From: Marinimicrococcus sp033875255
GTDB lineage: Bacteria > Pseudomonadota > Alphaproteobacteria > Geminicoccales > Geminicoccaceae
Length of the DNA stretch: 64,000 bases
Assembly (NCBI GenBank): GCA_033875255.1
Contig: JAWZSN010000007.1
Span: forward strand, 137,883-201,882
Direction of reading: 5' to 3'
Shown: positions 1 through 9,014 of the stretch, in pieces
How the letters are laid out: each line of letters starts with the position of its first letter
Position numbering within the stretch: the stretch's first letter is position 1
Notes under the pieces: model-generated
What the model was told of the DNA's origin: nothing
What the model saw: only the letters and a program-made list of their open reading frames with translations
Database searches by the model: none
Position numbers and translations under genes: made by a program

Positions 1-46
1 TTATAAGAATGGCGGCCGCCGGGTCAGGGTGCGGAACTGGGGGACG

Positions 47-1465
47 ATGGCAAGAGCGGTTGATCGGCCGACACCGGGCCGCGGCCTGTCCGCGAGGATC
101 CTCGCCCTGACGGTGGCGTTCGTCCTGCTGGGCGAGGTCCTCATCTACGTGCCCTCGATCGCCCGCTTCCGCCTGTCCTTCCTCGAGGAGCGGGTGGCAG
201 GGGCGCATCTGGCGGCCCTGAGCCTCGATGTGCCCCATCCGGGCACGCTGCCGCCGGAGCTGGAGACGCGGCTGCTCCGGCACGCTGGCGTGCTGGCGAT
301 CACTCTCTGGCGGCCGGATGCCGAGCTGATGCTGGGCCGGGTGGAATCGGTCGATGCGGTCTTCGACCTGCGCCGCAGGACGCCCCTGAGCCTCGTGCTG
401 GCCAGCCTCGGCACGGTGGTCCATGGCGAGGGCCGGATGATCCGTGTGGTGGCGGGCTCGGCGCTGGAGCCGCAGACCGTCATCGACGTGATCCTCGACG
501 AGACGGCGATGCGCAGCGCCATGCTCGACTATTCCTGGCGCATCCTCCTGCTCTCGCTGGTGCTCTCGGCGATCGTCGCCTCGCTGCTGTTCTTCGGCCT
601 CAGGCGGATGATCGTGCTGCCGCTGCGCGGCATCACCGAGCGGCTGGCAGCGTTTCGCGAGCGCCCTGAGGTGGCGACCGACGAGCGGCCGCCGACGCGG
701 CGCCGCGACGAGATCGGGGTGGTCGAGCGCGAGCTGGCCGAGATGCAGCGCGGCCTGCGCCGGGCCCTGGCCGAGAAGACCCGCCTCGCCGCGCTGGGTG
801 CCGCGGTGAGCAAGATCAACCACGACCTCAAGAGCATCCTCGCCAGTGCCGTGCTGGTCTCCGACCGCCTGGAGAGCAGCGCCGATCCGGCGGTCAGGAG
901 CGTGACGCCGCGGCTGGTCGACAGTCTCGACCGGGCGATCCGCCTGTGCGCCGAGACGCTGCGCTTTGCCCGCGAGCAGCCGCCCGAGCTGCAGCCGCGA
1001 CGCTTTGCCCTGCGCGAGCTGGTCGACGAGGTCGGCGCTGCCGTGACCAGCGACGCGCCGCGGCTCGCCTGGCGCAACCAGGTCGACGCATCGCTCGATG
1101 TCACGGCCGACCGCGACCAGCTCTACCGGGTGCTGCTCAATCTCGGCCGCAACAGCCGCCATGCCCTGGGCGAGCAGGCGGGCGAGATCAGGGTCGCTGC
1201 CGGGCGCAGGGGCTCGCAGGTGCGTATCGAGGTCAAGGACAACGGGCCCGGGCTGCCCGAGCAGGTCCTGCCGCACCTCTTCGAGAGCTTCTCGGGCTCC
1301 ACCAAGGCGGGCGGCAGCGGTCTGGGGCTCGCCATCTGCCTGGAGATCATGCGGGCGCATGGCGGCGACATCGCCCTGCTTGACACCGGCCACCAGGGCA
1401 CCAGCTTCGAGCTGAGGCTGCCGGCACGCATCCCGCACGCCGCGGCCGCGAGCGGAGAAGCCTGA
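47..1465 (+). CDS. Two-component sensor histidine kinase
   Basis: Membrane sensor kinase that would autophosphorylate and pass phosphate to a partner regulator; none is visible here, so the partner may lie upstream of the window. The protein (about 472 aa) has an N-terminal membrane helix, an extracytoplasmic segment of about 120 residues, a second helix near residues 165-187, a HAMP-like linker, a HisKA region whose acceptor histidine lies in INHDLKS (about residue 259), and a C-terminal HATPase with NLGRNSRHAL (N box), DNGPGLP (G1) and GSGLGLAI (G2). The H box is atypical (NHDLK rather than HELRTP). The ATG at 47 has GGGGG only 3 bases upstream, and a GTG at 29 is an alternative. The stop overlaps the next ATG by one base (TGATG), so the two genes are probably co-transcribed. 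Confidence 0.85.
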   Translation: MARAVDRPTPGRGLSARILALTVAFVLLGEVLIYVPSIARFRLSFLEERVAGAHLAALSLDVPHPGTLPPELETRLLRHAGVLAITLWRPDAELMLGRVESVDAVFDLRRRTPLSLVLASLGTVVHGEGRMIRVVAGSALEPQTVIDVILDETAMRSAMLDYSWRILLLSLVLSAIVASLLFFGLRRMIVLPLRGITERLAAFRERPEVATDERPPTRRRDEIGVVERELAEMQRGLRRALAEKTRLAALGAAVSKINHDLKSILASAVLVSDRLESSADPAVRSVTPRLVDSLDRAIRLCAETLRFAREQPPELQPRRFALRELVDEVGAAVTSDAPRLAWRNQVDASLDVTADRDQLYRVLLNLGRNSRHALGEQAGEIRVAAGRRGSQVRIEVKDNGPGLPEQVLPHLFESFSGSTKAGGSGLGLAICLEIMRAHGGDIALLDTGHQGTSFELRLPARIPHAAAASGEA

Positions 1466-1857
1466 TGCGCCCCACGCAAGCGATGCTGCTGGCCTCGCTC
1501 CTGGCGGTGGCCTCCTGCGGATGGAAGGGCCCCGAGCTCGCCGGCGAGCCTGGCCTGCAATACAGGATCGAGAGCTTCTACCGGGACCGCGCATGGGAGC
1601 GGAACGCCACCTGCCTGCAGCCGCGCATGGACATCACCAGCGTGCAGATCCTCGAGGACACGCCGGAGCGGATGGTGCTGGATGTCCGCTACTACTGGCA
1701 GGACAACGTGTTCGGCAACGACGATGACGGCAGGTTCGGCGTGCGGGTCGGGGTCGGCGGCTGCTCCGGCTTCGACCAGCGGACCTTCGTGCTCGACCGG
1801 ACCACCGGCGGCGAGCTCGTCGTGCGCTCGATGACCGGCCCACAGCGCGACAGCTGA
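1465..1857 (+). CDS. Small predicted lipoprotein
   Basis: A 130-aa protein of unrecognised family. The N-terminus is a lipoprotein signal peptide: a short basic start, a hydrophobic run, and a lipobox LAVASC with the lipidated cysteine at residue 18. The mature part is acidic, contains two further cysteines (in ATCLQP and GGCSGF) that could form a disulfide, and ends in a beta-rich segment. It is translationally coupled to the sensor kinase through a one-base overlap, so it could be an envelope factor working with that sensor; this is inference from position only. Confidence 0.7.
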   Translation: MRPTQAMLLASLLAVASCGWKGPELAGEPGLQYRIESFYRDRAWERNATCLQPRMDITSVQILEDTPERMVLDVRYYWQDNVFGNDDDGRFGVRVGVGGCSGFDQRTFVLDRTTGGELVVRSMTGPQRDS

Positions 1858-1866
1858 GGCCGCACC

Positions 1867-3183
1867 TCAACCCTCCCGGAAGGCGGCCTCGCCGGTCCTG
1901 AAGAGCCGGTCGGTGAGGTAGGAGAGGATCGTCCGCTCGCCCACTGTCAGCTCGACATCGACCACCATGCCGGGAGCGATCTCGAGCTCGCCCGGCGCGG
2001 TACCCAGCCGGGCGGTGTCGGTCACCACGGTGACCGGATAGCTCAGATTGCCGGTCAGCGGCTCGGGCACCGCGTCGGCGGCGATCCGTGCGATGCGGCC
2101 GGAGAGGCTGCCGAAGCGCAGGAAGTCGTAGGCGTGGACCTTGACGGTCGCCGTCAGCCCCTCGCGCAGCCGTCCGATATCCTCGTTGGCCACCCGCGCC
2201 TCGACCACCAGCCCCTCCTCCGACGGCACGATCCGCAGCAGCGTCTCGTTGGCGCCGACCGCTTGACCCGGCCCGGCCACCGCAAGGTCCTGGACGATCC
2301 CGTCGACCGGGGCGCGCAGCAGCATGCCCTCGAGGAGAACGTCCTGGGCGCGCAGCTGCTCGCGCAGCCGGTCGCGATCGGCCCTGGCGCGCGCCAGCTC
2401 GGCCAGCACCTCGCTCTTCCACTCCGTCTCCAGGCCGGCCAGACGGCTCTCGCTCTCGGCAAGCGCCGCCCTCGCCGCCGCCGCCGCAGCCTTCGCCCGC
2501 TCGAGCTCGCCCTCGCCGTCGGCGACCTCCTTTTGCATGCTCGTGTGCTTGATCCGCGGATAAAAGCCGCGCTCGGTCAGCTCGCTCACCGCCTCGGCCT
2601 GCTGACGCAGCAGCTTGAGCCCATTCTGGCGCTGCGCCACGCCGGCCAGCGCCTCGCGGACCGCGCCGCGGCGGGTCTCGATGGCCTGCGTCAGGGTCGC
2701 GCGGCGGCCGGCCAGGGCTGCGGCGCGGGCCTGCAGCAGCCCGGCTTCCGCCTCCACTAGGTCGGGTCGCGCCGTCAGGACGGCCGGATCGACCGCCAGC
2801 GGCGTCCCCTCCGCCTCGCTCTCGAGGCGGGCCACCTCGGCGGTCCGCACCTGCCAGCGGCCGAGCAGCTCGGCATGCTCCGGCTCGCGCACGTCGGGAT
2901 CGAGGCGCAGCAGCGGCGCCCCTGCGGTCACCTGGTCGCCCTCGCGCACCATCACCTCGGCGACCCGGCCGCCGCGCGCATGGTTCACGAGCTTGACCCG
3001 CCCGGCCGGCTCCACCCGACCCTGGGCGCGCACGATCTCCTCGACCTCGGCCCAGGCGGCCCAGCCGAAGCCGGCCACGAGGATGAGGGCCACGAGCCCG
3101 AGCAGCACGCCCGCCAGGGGCGAGCTGGCGTCCTGCAGCAGGGCGCGGGTGTCGGCATCCGCCAGACGGCCGATCGGTCGCAT
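1867..3183 (-). CDS. Type I secretion periplasmic adaptor (HlyD/PrtE family)
   Basis: Membrane fusion protein (438 aa) that would link an inner-membrane ABC exporter to an outer-membrane TolC-type channel. It has a cytoplasmic N-terminus, a single membrane helix at about residues 22-44, a biotinyl-lipoyl-like half motif (VKLVNHARGGRVAEVMVREG), a long alanine/glutamate-rich coiled-coil hairpin (about 100-270), the returning lipoyl half (LRAPVDGIVQDLAV) and a C-terminal beta-barrel. Length and order match the HlyD/PrtE class. The start was set at the ATG at 3183, just 10 bases after the upstream ABC gene stops; the longer open frame upstream belongs to the opposite reading of that ABC gene. No outer-membrane channel gene is in the window. 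Confidence 0.88.
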   Translation of the reverse strand: MRPIGRLADADTRALLQDASSPLAGVLLGLVALILVAGFGWAAWAEVEEIVRAQGRVEPAGRVKLVNHARGGRVAEVMVREGDQVTAGAPLLRLDPDVREPEHAELLGRWQVRTAEVARLESEAEGTPLAVDPAVLTARPDLVEAEAGLLQARAAALAGRRATLTQAIETRRGAVREALAGVAQRQNGLKLLRQQAEAVSELTERGFYPRIKHTSMQKEVADGEGELERAKAAAAAARAALAESESRLAGLETEWKSEVLAELARARADRDRLREQLRAQDVLLEGMLLRAPVDGIVQDLAVAGPGQAVGANETLLRIVPSEEGLVVEARVANEDIGRLREGLTATVKVHAYDFLRFGSLSGRIARIAADAVPEPLTGNLSYPVTVVTDTARLGTAPGELEIAPGMVVDVELTVGERTILSYLTDRLFRTGEAAFREG

Positions 3184-3193
3184 GGAAAATCTC

Positions 3194-5440
3194 CTAGCCC
3201 AAGGCGTGCAGGCCGCGGCGGCCGGCGCGCGACTGGGCCGCTGCCGCCACGTCGGCCGGTGCCCCCTGCCGGGCGATCCGGCCGTTCTGCATGAGAACCG
3301 CCTGGTCGCATGCCTGGAGGGCTGCGAGACGGTGGGTGACGAGGATGATGGTGCGCCCGCGCCCGGCCCGGCGGATATTGCCGAGAAGGCGCGCCTCGCT
3401 GGCGGGATCGAGGGCGCTGGTGGCCTCGTCGAGGATGATGATGCGCGGGTTGCGCACCACCGCCCGGGCCGCCGCCAGAAGCTGGCGCTGGCCGGCCGAC
3501 AGACCGCTACCCCCCTCGCCCAGTAGCGTCTCGTAGGCATCGGGCAGCCGCAGGATGGCCTCGTGCAGGCCGACGAACTTGGCGGCTGCCACGATGCGCG
3601 CGGGATCGGCCCCGGCCGAGCCCAACGCGATGTTCTCGCCGACACTGCCGGCGAAGAGCTGGATGTCCTGCGGCACCACGCCGATCTGCCGGCGATAGTC
3701 GTTCAGCGCCACCTCGCGCAGGTCGCGGCCGTCGACGAGGATCCGCCCCTCCTGCGGCAGCTCCAGGCCGAGCAGCAGCTTGACCAGCGTGCTCTTGCCC
3801 GAGCCCGGCGGGCCGATGACACCGAGCATGGTGCCGGGCTCGATGGCGAGGTCGACGCCGTCGAGCGCCGGCTGGCGATCGGCGGCGTAGCGGAAGGTGA
3901 CGGCGTCGAGGGCGATCCGGCCCGACAGCCGGGCCAGCGGCGCCCGCCCGCCGCCCTGCTCCTCGGCCCCCTCGTCCATGAAGGCGGCGAGCCGGACCAC
4001 CGCCTCGCGGGCCTGCTGGATCTGGTGCCAGGCGAAGAAGGCCTGGCGGACCGGGGCCAGCACCCGGCCGGCGAGGATGGTGGCAGCGATCAGCGCACCT
4101 ACCGAAAGCTCGCCGGCGACGATCTGCCGGGCCCCCACATAGACCAGCACCAGCCCCGCCAGATGCTGCAGGGCCTGGCCCGCCGCGCCCACGAGATTGC
4201 CGAGGCTGCCGGCGCGAAAGCCGGTGCAGGCGGTCTCCAGCAGGCGCGATTCGTAGCGCCCGGCAATCACCCGCTCGAGGCCCAGCGCCTTGACGGTGAG
4301 CGCCTGGCTCACCGCCTCGCCGAGCGCTGCCGCGCGGGCGGCGCTCGACCGGCCACCGCTGCGTGCGAGCTCCTTCTGCTCGCGGTGCGCCACGAGCGAG
4401 AGCACGCCGAAGAGCGGCACCACGGCAAGGGTGATCCAGGCCAGCACCGGCGCCAGCACGAACAATGCCACCAGGAACAACGCCACGAAGGCGAGATCCA
4501 CCGCCAGCAGCGGAAGCTGCCCGGTGAGGAAGCTGCGGAGCTGGTCCACCTGGCGCAGCCGCTCGAGCATCCCGGCACTTCCCGCCCCCTCGAACGCCCG
4601 ATAGGGCAGCCGCAGGAGATGGGCCAGCGCCTCGCGGCCGAGCGCCACGTCGAGCCGCGCCCCGGTGAGGCTGGAGATACGCCCCCGCACGCCGCGCAGC
4701 ATCAGCTCGCAGGCGATCAGGGTGAGCATCCCCACCGCCAGCACATCGAGGGTCTGGAGGGCGCCGTGATTGATGACCTTGTTGTAGACGGTCATCATGA
4801 AAAGCGGCACGGCCAGCGCCAGCAGGTTGATCAGCACCGAGGCGAGGCCGATCTGCCAGAGCGCCGGCCAGAGCGGCGCGAGGATCGGCTGCCGCCAGCC
4901 CCCGCGCGACGTAGCGGAGGGCGCCGGGAGCGCCGGCGATGGCGGCGCGTCGCGGGGTGGCGCAGCGTCACCTGCCGGCAATGGCGCAGCGGTTCGCCGC
5001 CACGCCGGAGTGGCGCCGAAGACGAGCGCGGCGGCCGCCTTGCGGGCAGCGCCTTCCGGGGTCGCGGTCGCGGCCTCGCCGGTGAGCGCGTCGACCAGCA
5101 CGAGCTGGCTGCCGACCCGGGCGCGCACCAGCCAGGCCTCGCCCGGCTCGTGGCCGAGCAGCAGGAAAGGCGGCCGCATCAGGCGCAGGCGCCAGGCAAC
5201 CGCGCGGCGCCGCCGGCCGGCGAGCCCGACCTTGCGGCCCAGCTCGAGCACCGCCGGCAGCCATTCGCCAGCCGCCAGCCTCTGCGCCACGGAGCGCAGC
5301 TCGCCTTCGCCGCAGGTTTTGCCGAGTTGCCGGCAAAGCCTCACAAAGGCCGCCAGCACCACCTCGCCGGGCCCACCCGGCGCGGGCGCCTCGCCGATCG
5401 CGGCGGCGCCGCCGGGGGATGAGACGTCGGCTGGACCCAT
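3194..5440 (-). CDS. Type I secretion ABC transporter (permease/ATPase)
   Basis: Inner-membrane exporter (748 aa) with fused membrane and ATPase domains. Residues 1-150 form a poorly conserved N-terminal domain in the place of a C39-like domain, with no clear catalytic Cys-His pair. A six-helix transmembrane domain follows (about 170-470). The ATPase has Walker A GPPGSGKST (about residue 543), the Q loop in VVPQDIQLF, signature LSAGQ, Walker B IIILDEATS and the switch histidine in VTHRL. The adaptor gene follows after 10 bases, making a two-gene export unit. The only recognisable RTX-type substrate in the window is at 41152-42294; linking the two is inference. The AT-rich DNA just upstream (5494-5522) is the likely promoter. 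Confidence 0.88.
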   Translation of the reverse strand: MGPADVSSPGGAAAIGEAPAPGGPGEVVLAAFVRLCRQLGKTCGEGELRSVAQRLAAGEWLPAVLELGRKVGLAGRRRRAVAWRLRLMRPPFLLLGHEPGEAWLVRARVGSQLVLVDALTGEAATATPEGAARKAAAALVFGATPAWRRTAAPLPAGDAAPPRDAPPSPALPAPSATSRGGWRQPILAPLWPALWQIGLASVLINLLALAVPLFMMTVYNKVINHGALQTLDVLAVGMLTLIACELMLRGVRGRISSLTGARLDVALGREALAHLLRLPYRAFEGAGSAGMLERLRQVDQLRSFLTGQLPLLAVDLAFVALFLVALFVLAPVLAWITLAVVPLFGVLSLVAHREQKELARSGGRSSAARAAALGEAVSQALTVKALGLERVIAGRYESRLLETACTGFRAGSLGNLVGAAGQALQHLAGLVLVYVGARQIVAGELSVGALIAATILAGRVLAPVRQAFFAWHQIQQAREAVVRLAAFMDEGAEEQGGGRAPLARLSGRIALDAVTFRYAADRQPALDGVDLAIEPGTMLGVIGPPGSGKSTLVKLLLGLELPQEGRILVDGRDLREVALNDYRRQIGVVPQDIQLFAGSVGENIALGSAGADPARIVAAAKFVGLHEAILRLPDAYETLLGEGGSGLSAGQRQLLAAARAVVRNPRIIILDEATSALDPASEARLLGNIRRAGRGRTIILVTHRLAALQACDQAVLMQNGRIARQGAPADVAAAAQSRAGRRGLHALG

Positions 5441-5493
5441 GCGCGCTCTCCGCAGGAGTTCGGGGGCCGACCGACGAGATGGTTTCTATCCCG

Positions 5494-5522
5494 TTAATAT
5501 ATTCCTTTAAGTCTTCACGCAA
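5494..5522 (-). promoter_or_regulatory. Candidate sigma-70 promoter for the type I exporter operon
   Basis: A conspicuously AT-rich island in a GC-rich genome. Read on the minus strand it offers TTGCGT at 5522-5517 and TATTAA at 5499-5494 with a 17-base spacer (or TATATT with 15). It lies about 54 bases upstream of the ABC exporter start. The boxes are only partial consensus matches. Confidence 0.4.
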
Positions 5523-5540
5523 CCGTAATGCGTCAAAACC

Positions 5541-6725
5541 TCAATCCAGCGCGTAGGCCAGGAACTTGAGATAGGCGCTCTCCGGCAGGGCCGGATGGAT
5601 CGGATGGTCGGGGCCGGCGCCGCCGCGATAGATCATCCGGGCGCTGCGCCCGGCGGCACGGATGCCGATATAGACCTCGCGGGCGAAGGACGCCTCGTCG
5701 ACATTGTGCGAGCAGGAGGCGATGCACAAAAAGCCGCCTTCCGCCACCAGGCCGGCGGCTCCGCGAGCGAGCTTGCGGTAGCCCTTGAGGCCGGCCGCGA
5801 GATCCTTGCGGCTCTTCACGAAGGCCGGCGGATCGCAGATCACCAGGCCGAAGCGCTCGCGGGCGGCGGCGAGATCGTCGATCGCCGCATAGGCCTCCTG
5901 CTTGCGAAAGCTGCAGCGCTCGGCCACGCCCTGGCGGCTGGCGCTCTCCTGGGCCATCGCCAGGGCGCTCTCGGCGCGGTCGACCACGACCACCTCGCGC
6001 GCCCCGCCGGCCGCGGCGTTCAGTGCAAAGCCGCCGGCATAGCTGTAGACGTCTAGCACCCGCTGGTCGCGGGCGAGACGGCGCACGAAGGCGCGATTGT
6101 CGCGCTGGTCGTAGTACCATCCGGTCTTCTGCCCGCCCTGCGGGTCGCACACGAAGGAGAGGCCGTTCTCCTCGACCTCGAGCGGCCCGGTGGCCTCGCC
6201 GCGCACGACCCGTACCTCGGCCTCGAGCCCCTCGAGGCTGCGGATCGGGCTGTCGTTGCGCAGCACCACCAGCCGCGGCGCCAGCACCTGGTCGATCGCC
6301 GCCAGCAGCTCCTCCTCCTGGCGGTTCATGCCGACCGAGTTGAGCTGCACCACCAGCACGTCGCCGAACCGGTCGATGACCACGCCGGGCATCCCGTCGG
6401 CCTCGGCATGGACCAGCCGGTAGAAGGGGCGCTCGAACAGCCGGTCGCGCAGCTCGACGGCCCGTTTGAGACGGCGGGCGAAGAACTTGGCGTCGATCCG
6501 CACCTCAACATTGCGCGTCAAGATCCGCGCGGCGATCAGCGAGTGCGGATTGAAATGCGCCAGTGCCATGGCCTTGCCGTCGGCCGCCACCAGCCGCACG
6601 ACGCTGCCCGGCGGCAGGGCCTTGGCGGCCGCGTCCATCTGGACCTCGTTGGAGTAGAGCCAGGGGCCGCCACCCCGCAGACGCTTGTCGTGGCCCTGAA
6701 GGATCCGGATGGTGGCGTCGGTCAT
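5541..6725 (-). CDS. rlmI: 23S rRNA (cytosine1962-C5) methyltransferase family protein
   Basis: Class I SAM-dependent methyltransferase of the RlmI/YccW family, which methylates a cytosine of 23S rRNA. The 394-aa protein starts with a PUA-like RNA-binding domain (LRGGGPWLYSNEV, residues 1-75), then the family signature KTGWYYDQRDNR, the SAM-binding motif VLDVYSYAGGFALNAA and the catalytic-loop motif VICDPPAFVKS. The C-terminal CIASCSHNV supplies the conserved cysteine. The ATG at 6725 was chosen because the PUA domain begins there; an upstream in-frame extension of 34 residues looks non-coding. The gene reads divergently from ggt, with about 120 bases between them. Confidence 0.88.
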   Translation of the reverse strand: MTDATIRILQGHDKRLRGGGPWLYSNEVQMDAAAKALPPGSVVRLVAADGKAMALAHFNPHSLIAARILTRNVEVRIDAKFFARRLKRAVELRDRLFERPFYRLVHAEADGMPGVVIDRFGDVLVVQLNSVGMNRQEEELLAAIDQVLAPRLVVLRNDSPIRSLEGLEAEVRVVRGEATGPLEVEENGLSFVCDPQGGQKTGWYYDQRDNRAFVRRLARDQRVLDVYSYAGGFALNAAAGGAREVVVVDRAESALAMAQESASRQGVAERCSFRKQEAYAAIDDLAAARERFGLVICDPPAFVKSRKDLAAGLKGYRKLARGAAGLVAEGGFLCIASCSHNVDEASFAREVYIGIRAAGRSARMIYRGGAGPDHPIHPALPESAYLKFLAYALD

Positions 6726-6847
6726 TGTGTACTCCCGTGGGGCCGCCGCCCGCGCCCGGAGCGAGACCGCCCTGCGCGCCGAAGGGTGCGAGCAAAAAGG
6801 ATAAACTGGTAGCGTGCCGTCGAGCATGATCGACGGGAGGCCTCCTC

Positions 6848-8608
6848 ATGCACCATAACGCCTTGTTCCGGCAACTCCCGCCACGGACGCTGGCGGCACT
6901 GCTCTGCCTCGCGGCACCCGCTCTGGCACAGGCTCCGCCGCCCCCCGAGCAGGCGAGTCCGCGGGTCGAGAAGGCGCTCGCTGCCGCCGACCGCCACATG
7001 GTTGCGAGCGCTCATCCAAGCGCCACGAGAGCGGGTCTGGAGGTGCTGCGCAACGGCGGCAGCGCTGCCGATGCGGCGGTCGCGGTGCAGATGGTCCTGA
7101 ACCTGGTGGAGCCGCAGTCCTCGGGCATCGGCGGCGGCGCCTTCATGCTTCACTGGGACGCGGCCAGCAGCGAGCTCGTCACCCTCGACGGCCGCGAGAC
7201 CGCGCCAGCCGCCGTCGGCCTCGACCTCTTCCTCGAGGCCGACGGTACGCCCATGGGCTTTTGGGACGCGGTGATCGGCGGCCGCTCGGTGGGCACGCCC
7301 GGCACCCTGCGGCTCCTCGAGCGGGCGCACGAGCGCTGGGGGCGCAAGGAGTGGGCCCAGCTGCTGCAGCCGGCCATCGAGCTGGCCGAGAACGGTTTTG
7401 AGATCTCGCCGCGCCTGGCCTCGGCCATCGCCGAGGACACGGAGCGCGGCCCCGACCGCTTCGCGGCCGGCCGCGCCTACTTCTACGACGACAGCGGCGC
7501 ACCCCTGCCCGCCGGCACGCTCCTGAAAAATCCCGACTTCGCCGAGACGCTCCGGATCATCGCCAAGGACGGTGCCGACGCCTTCTACGAGGGGCCGATC
7601 GCCCACGATATCGTCGCCACCGTACGCGGCGCCGAGAGCAATCCGGGACTTTTGAGCGCGGAGGATCTCAAGGGCTACGAGGTGGTCGAGCGGCCGGCGG
7701 TCTGTCTGCCCTATCGCGCTTTCGAGGTGTGCGGCATGGGCCCGCCGAGCTCCGGCGGCCTCGCCGTGGGGCAGATCCTGGGCCTGCTCGAGCATGTCGA
7801 CATGCGCGGCCTGGGGCCCACCGCCGACGGTATCCACATGCTGCTCGAGGCCTCGCGCCTCGCCTTCGCCGACCGCGACACCTACGTGGCCGACAGCGAC
7901 TTCGTGCGGGTGCCGGTGGCGGGCATGATCGATCCCGCCTACCTCACCAGCCGCGCCCAGCTCCTCGGCCTCGATACCAGCATCGGCCTGGCCCGGGCCG
8001 GCAACCCGCCGTGGCGCGACCGCGAGCTGCGCGCTGCCGACACCAGCCGCACCGAGCGCGGCACCAGCCACTTCGTGGTGGTCGACGGCGACGGCAACGC
8101 CGTCTCGATGACCACCACCATCGAATCGGGCTTCGGCAGCCGGCTCATGGTGCGCGGCTTCCTGCTCAACAACGAGCTCACCGACTTCTCCTTCGCCCCC
8201 GAGAAGAACGGCCGGCCGATCGCCAACCGGGTCGAGAGCGGCAAGCGGCCGCGCAGCTCGATGGCGCCCACCATGGTCTTCGGCGCCGAGGGCGCCCCCT
8301 TCCTGCTGGTGGGCTCACCCGGTGGCAGCCGGATCATCGGCTATGTGGCCCAGACCCTGGTGGGCGTGCTGGACTGGGGCATGGACGTTCAGCAGGCGAT
8401 CGACATGGGCCGGGTGATCAACCGCAACGGCGATAGCGAGCTCGAGGCCGACACGCCGGTGGCGGCACTCGAGGAGGCGCTGGCCGCACGCGGCCACACG
8501 GTCAAGCAGCGCGAGCAGGCCAGCGGCCTTCACGCCGTGATGCTGGCCGACGGCAAGCTTCTGGGCGGCGCCGACCCGCGCCGCGAGGGCCTCGCCTTGG
8601 GTGACTAG
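6848..8608 (+). CDS. ggt: Gamma-glutamyltransferase (periplasmic)
   Basis: Ntn hydrolase that cleaves gamma-glutamyl bonds, for example in glutathione, and transfers or hydrolyses the glutamyl group in the periplasm. The 586-aa precursor carries a signal peptide ending near ALAQA (residue about 27). The large-subunit region shows HPSATRAGLEVLRNGGSAAD and SSGIGGGAF. Self-cleavage should occur before Thr406 in ERGTSHFVVVDGDGNAVS, giving the small subunit, whose GSPGGSRII motif forms the oxyanion region. Length and motifs are canonical. A strong GC hairpin follows the stop. Confidence 0.93.
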   Translation: MHHNALFRQLPPRTLAALLCLAAPALAQAPPPPEQASPRVEKALAAADRHMVASAHPSATRAGLEVLRNGGSAADAAVAVQMVLNLVEPQSSGIGGGAFMLHWDAASSELVTLDGRETAPAAVGLDLFLEADGTPMGFWDAVIGGRSVGTPGTLRLLERAHERWGRKEWAQLLQPAIELAENGFEISPRLASAIAEDTERGPDRFAAGRAYFYDDSGAPLPAGTLLKNPDFAETLRIIAKDGADAFYEGPIAHDIVATVRGAESNPGLLSAEDLKGYEVVERPAVCLPYRAFEVCGMGPPSSGGLAVGQILGLLEHVDMRGLGPTADGIHMLLEASRLAFADRDTYVADSDFVRVPVAGMIDPAYLTSRAQLLGLDTSIGLARAGNPPWRDRELRAADTSRTERGTSHFVVVDGDGNAVSMTTTIESGFGSRLMVRGFLLNNELTDFSFAPEKNGRPIANRVESGKRPRSSMAPTMVFGAEGAPFLLVGSPGGSRIIGYVAQTLVGVLDWGMDVQQAIDMGRVINRNGDSELEADTPVAALEEALAARGHTVKQREQASGLHAVMLADGKLLGGADPRREGLALGD

Positions 8609-8615
8609 CGGGCGA

Positions 8616-8648
8616 GGAGCGCGCGTGTCAGATCGCCGCGCGCGCTCC
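8616..8648 (+). terminator. GC hairpin after ggt
   Basis: GGAGCGCGCG (8616-8625) pairs with CGCGCGCTCC (8639-8648), a 10-bp stem starting 7 bases after the ggt stop. There is no following T run, so it is at best a weak intrinsic terminator or an mRNA-stabilising hairpin. Confidence 0.5.
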
Positions 8649-8746
8649 CTGTCGCATGGCGGCGCACGTCCGAGGCCATATCCTCGGGGTCCTCGGGGTC
8701 CTCGGGCGTCGGGAGGTGTCCGCCCACCCAGCATGGACGAGCGCGC

Positions 8747-9010
8747 ATGAATGTCGACAAGCAGACGGCAGAGGCCGCGGCAGCCCACGAGCCTGCCGTG
8801 CGCGGGCTGTCGATGGAGGAGCTGGAACACGAGCTGCGCACGCCGCTCACCTCGATCCGCCTCCTGCTCGAGATCATGCGCGACTGCCCCGATCTGTGCG
8901 AGGACCAGCGGCGGCGCTTTCTCGAGGTGCTGCTGGTCGACGAGGCCCGGCTGTCGCGCACGGTGGAACGCCTGCTCGGCAGCGACAGCCTGCGTCGCCT
9001 GACCGATTGA
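8747..9010 (+). CDS. Stand-alone HisKA (phosphoacceptor) domain protein
   Basis: An 87-aa protein that is essentially one histidine-kinase dimerisation and phosphotransfer helix pair. The H box HELRTPLTSIRLLLEIM places the acceptor histidine at residue 28, preceded by an alanine-rich lead, and the second helix is VLLVDEARLSRTVERLL. There is no sensor domain and no HATPase: a stop follows directly after residue 87, and the DNA downstream is the opposite-strand ymdB gene 4 bases on, so a frameshifted ATPase is not hidden here. It may accept phosphate in trans, inhibit kinases by forming heterodimers, or be a fragment of a lost kinase. A short GACGAG lies before the ATG. Confidence 0.65.
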   Translation: MNVDKQTAEAAAAHEPAVRGLSMEELEHELRTPLTSIRLLLEIMRDCPDLCEDQRRRFLEVLLVDEARLSRTVERLLGSDSLRRLTD

Positions 9011-9014
9011 GGCG

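Noticed and set aside
8681..8706. Three tandem copies of TCCTCGGGG
   Set aside because: Very short, non-coding and next to a GC hairpin; probably replication slippage without further meaning.
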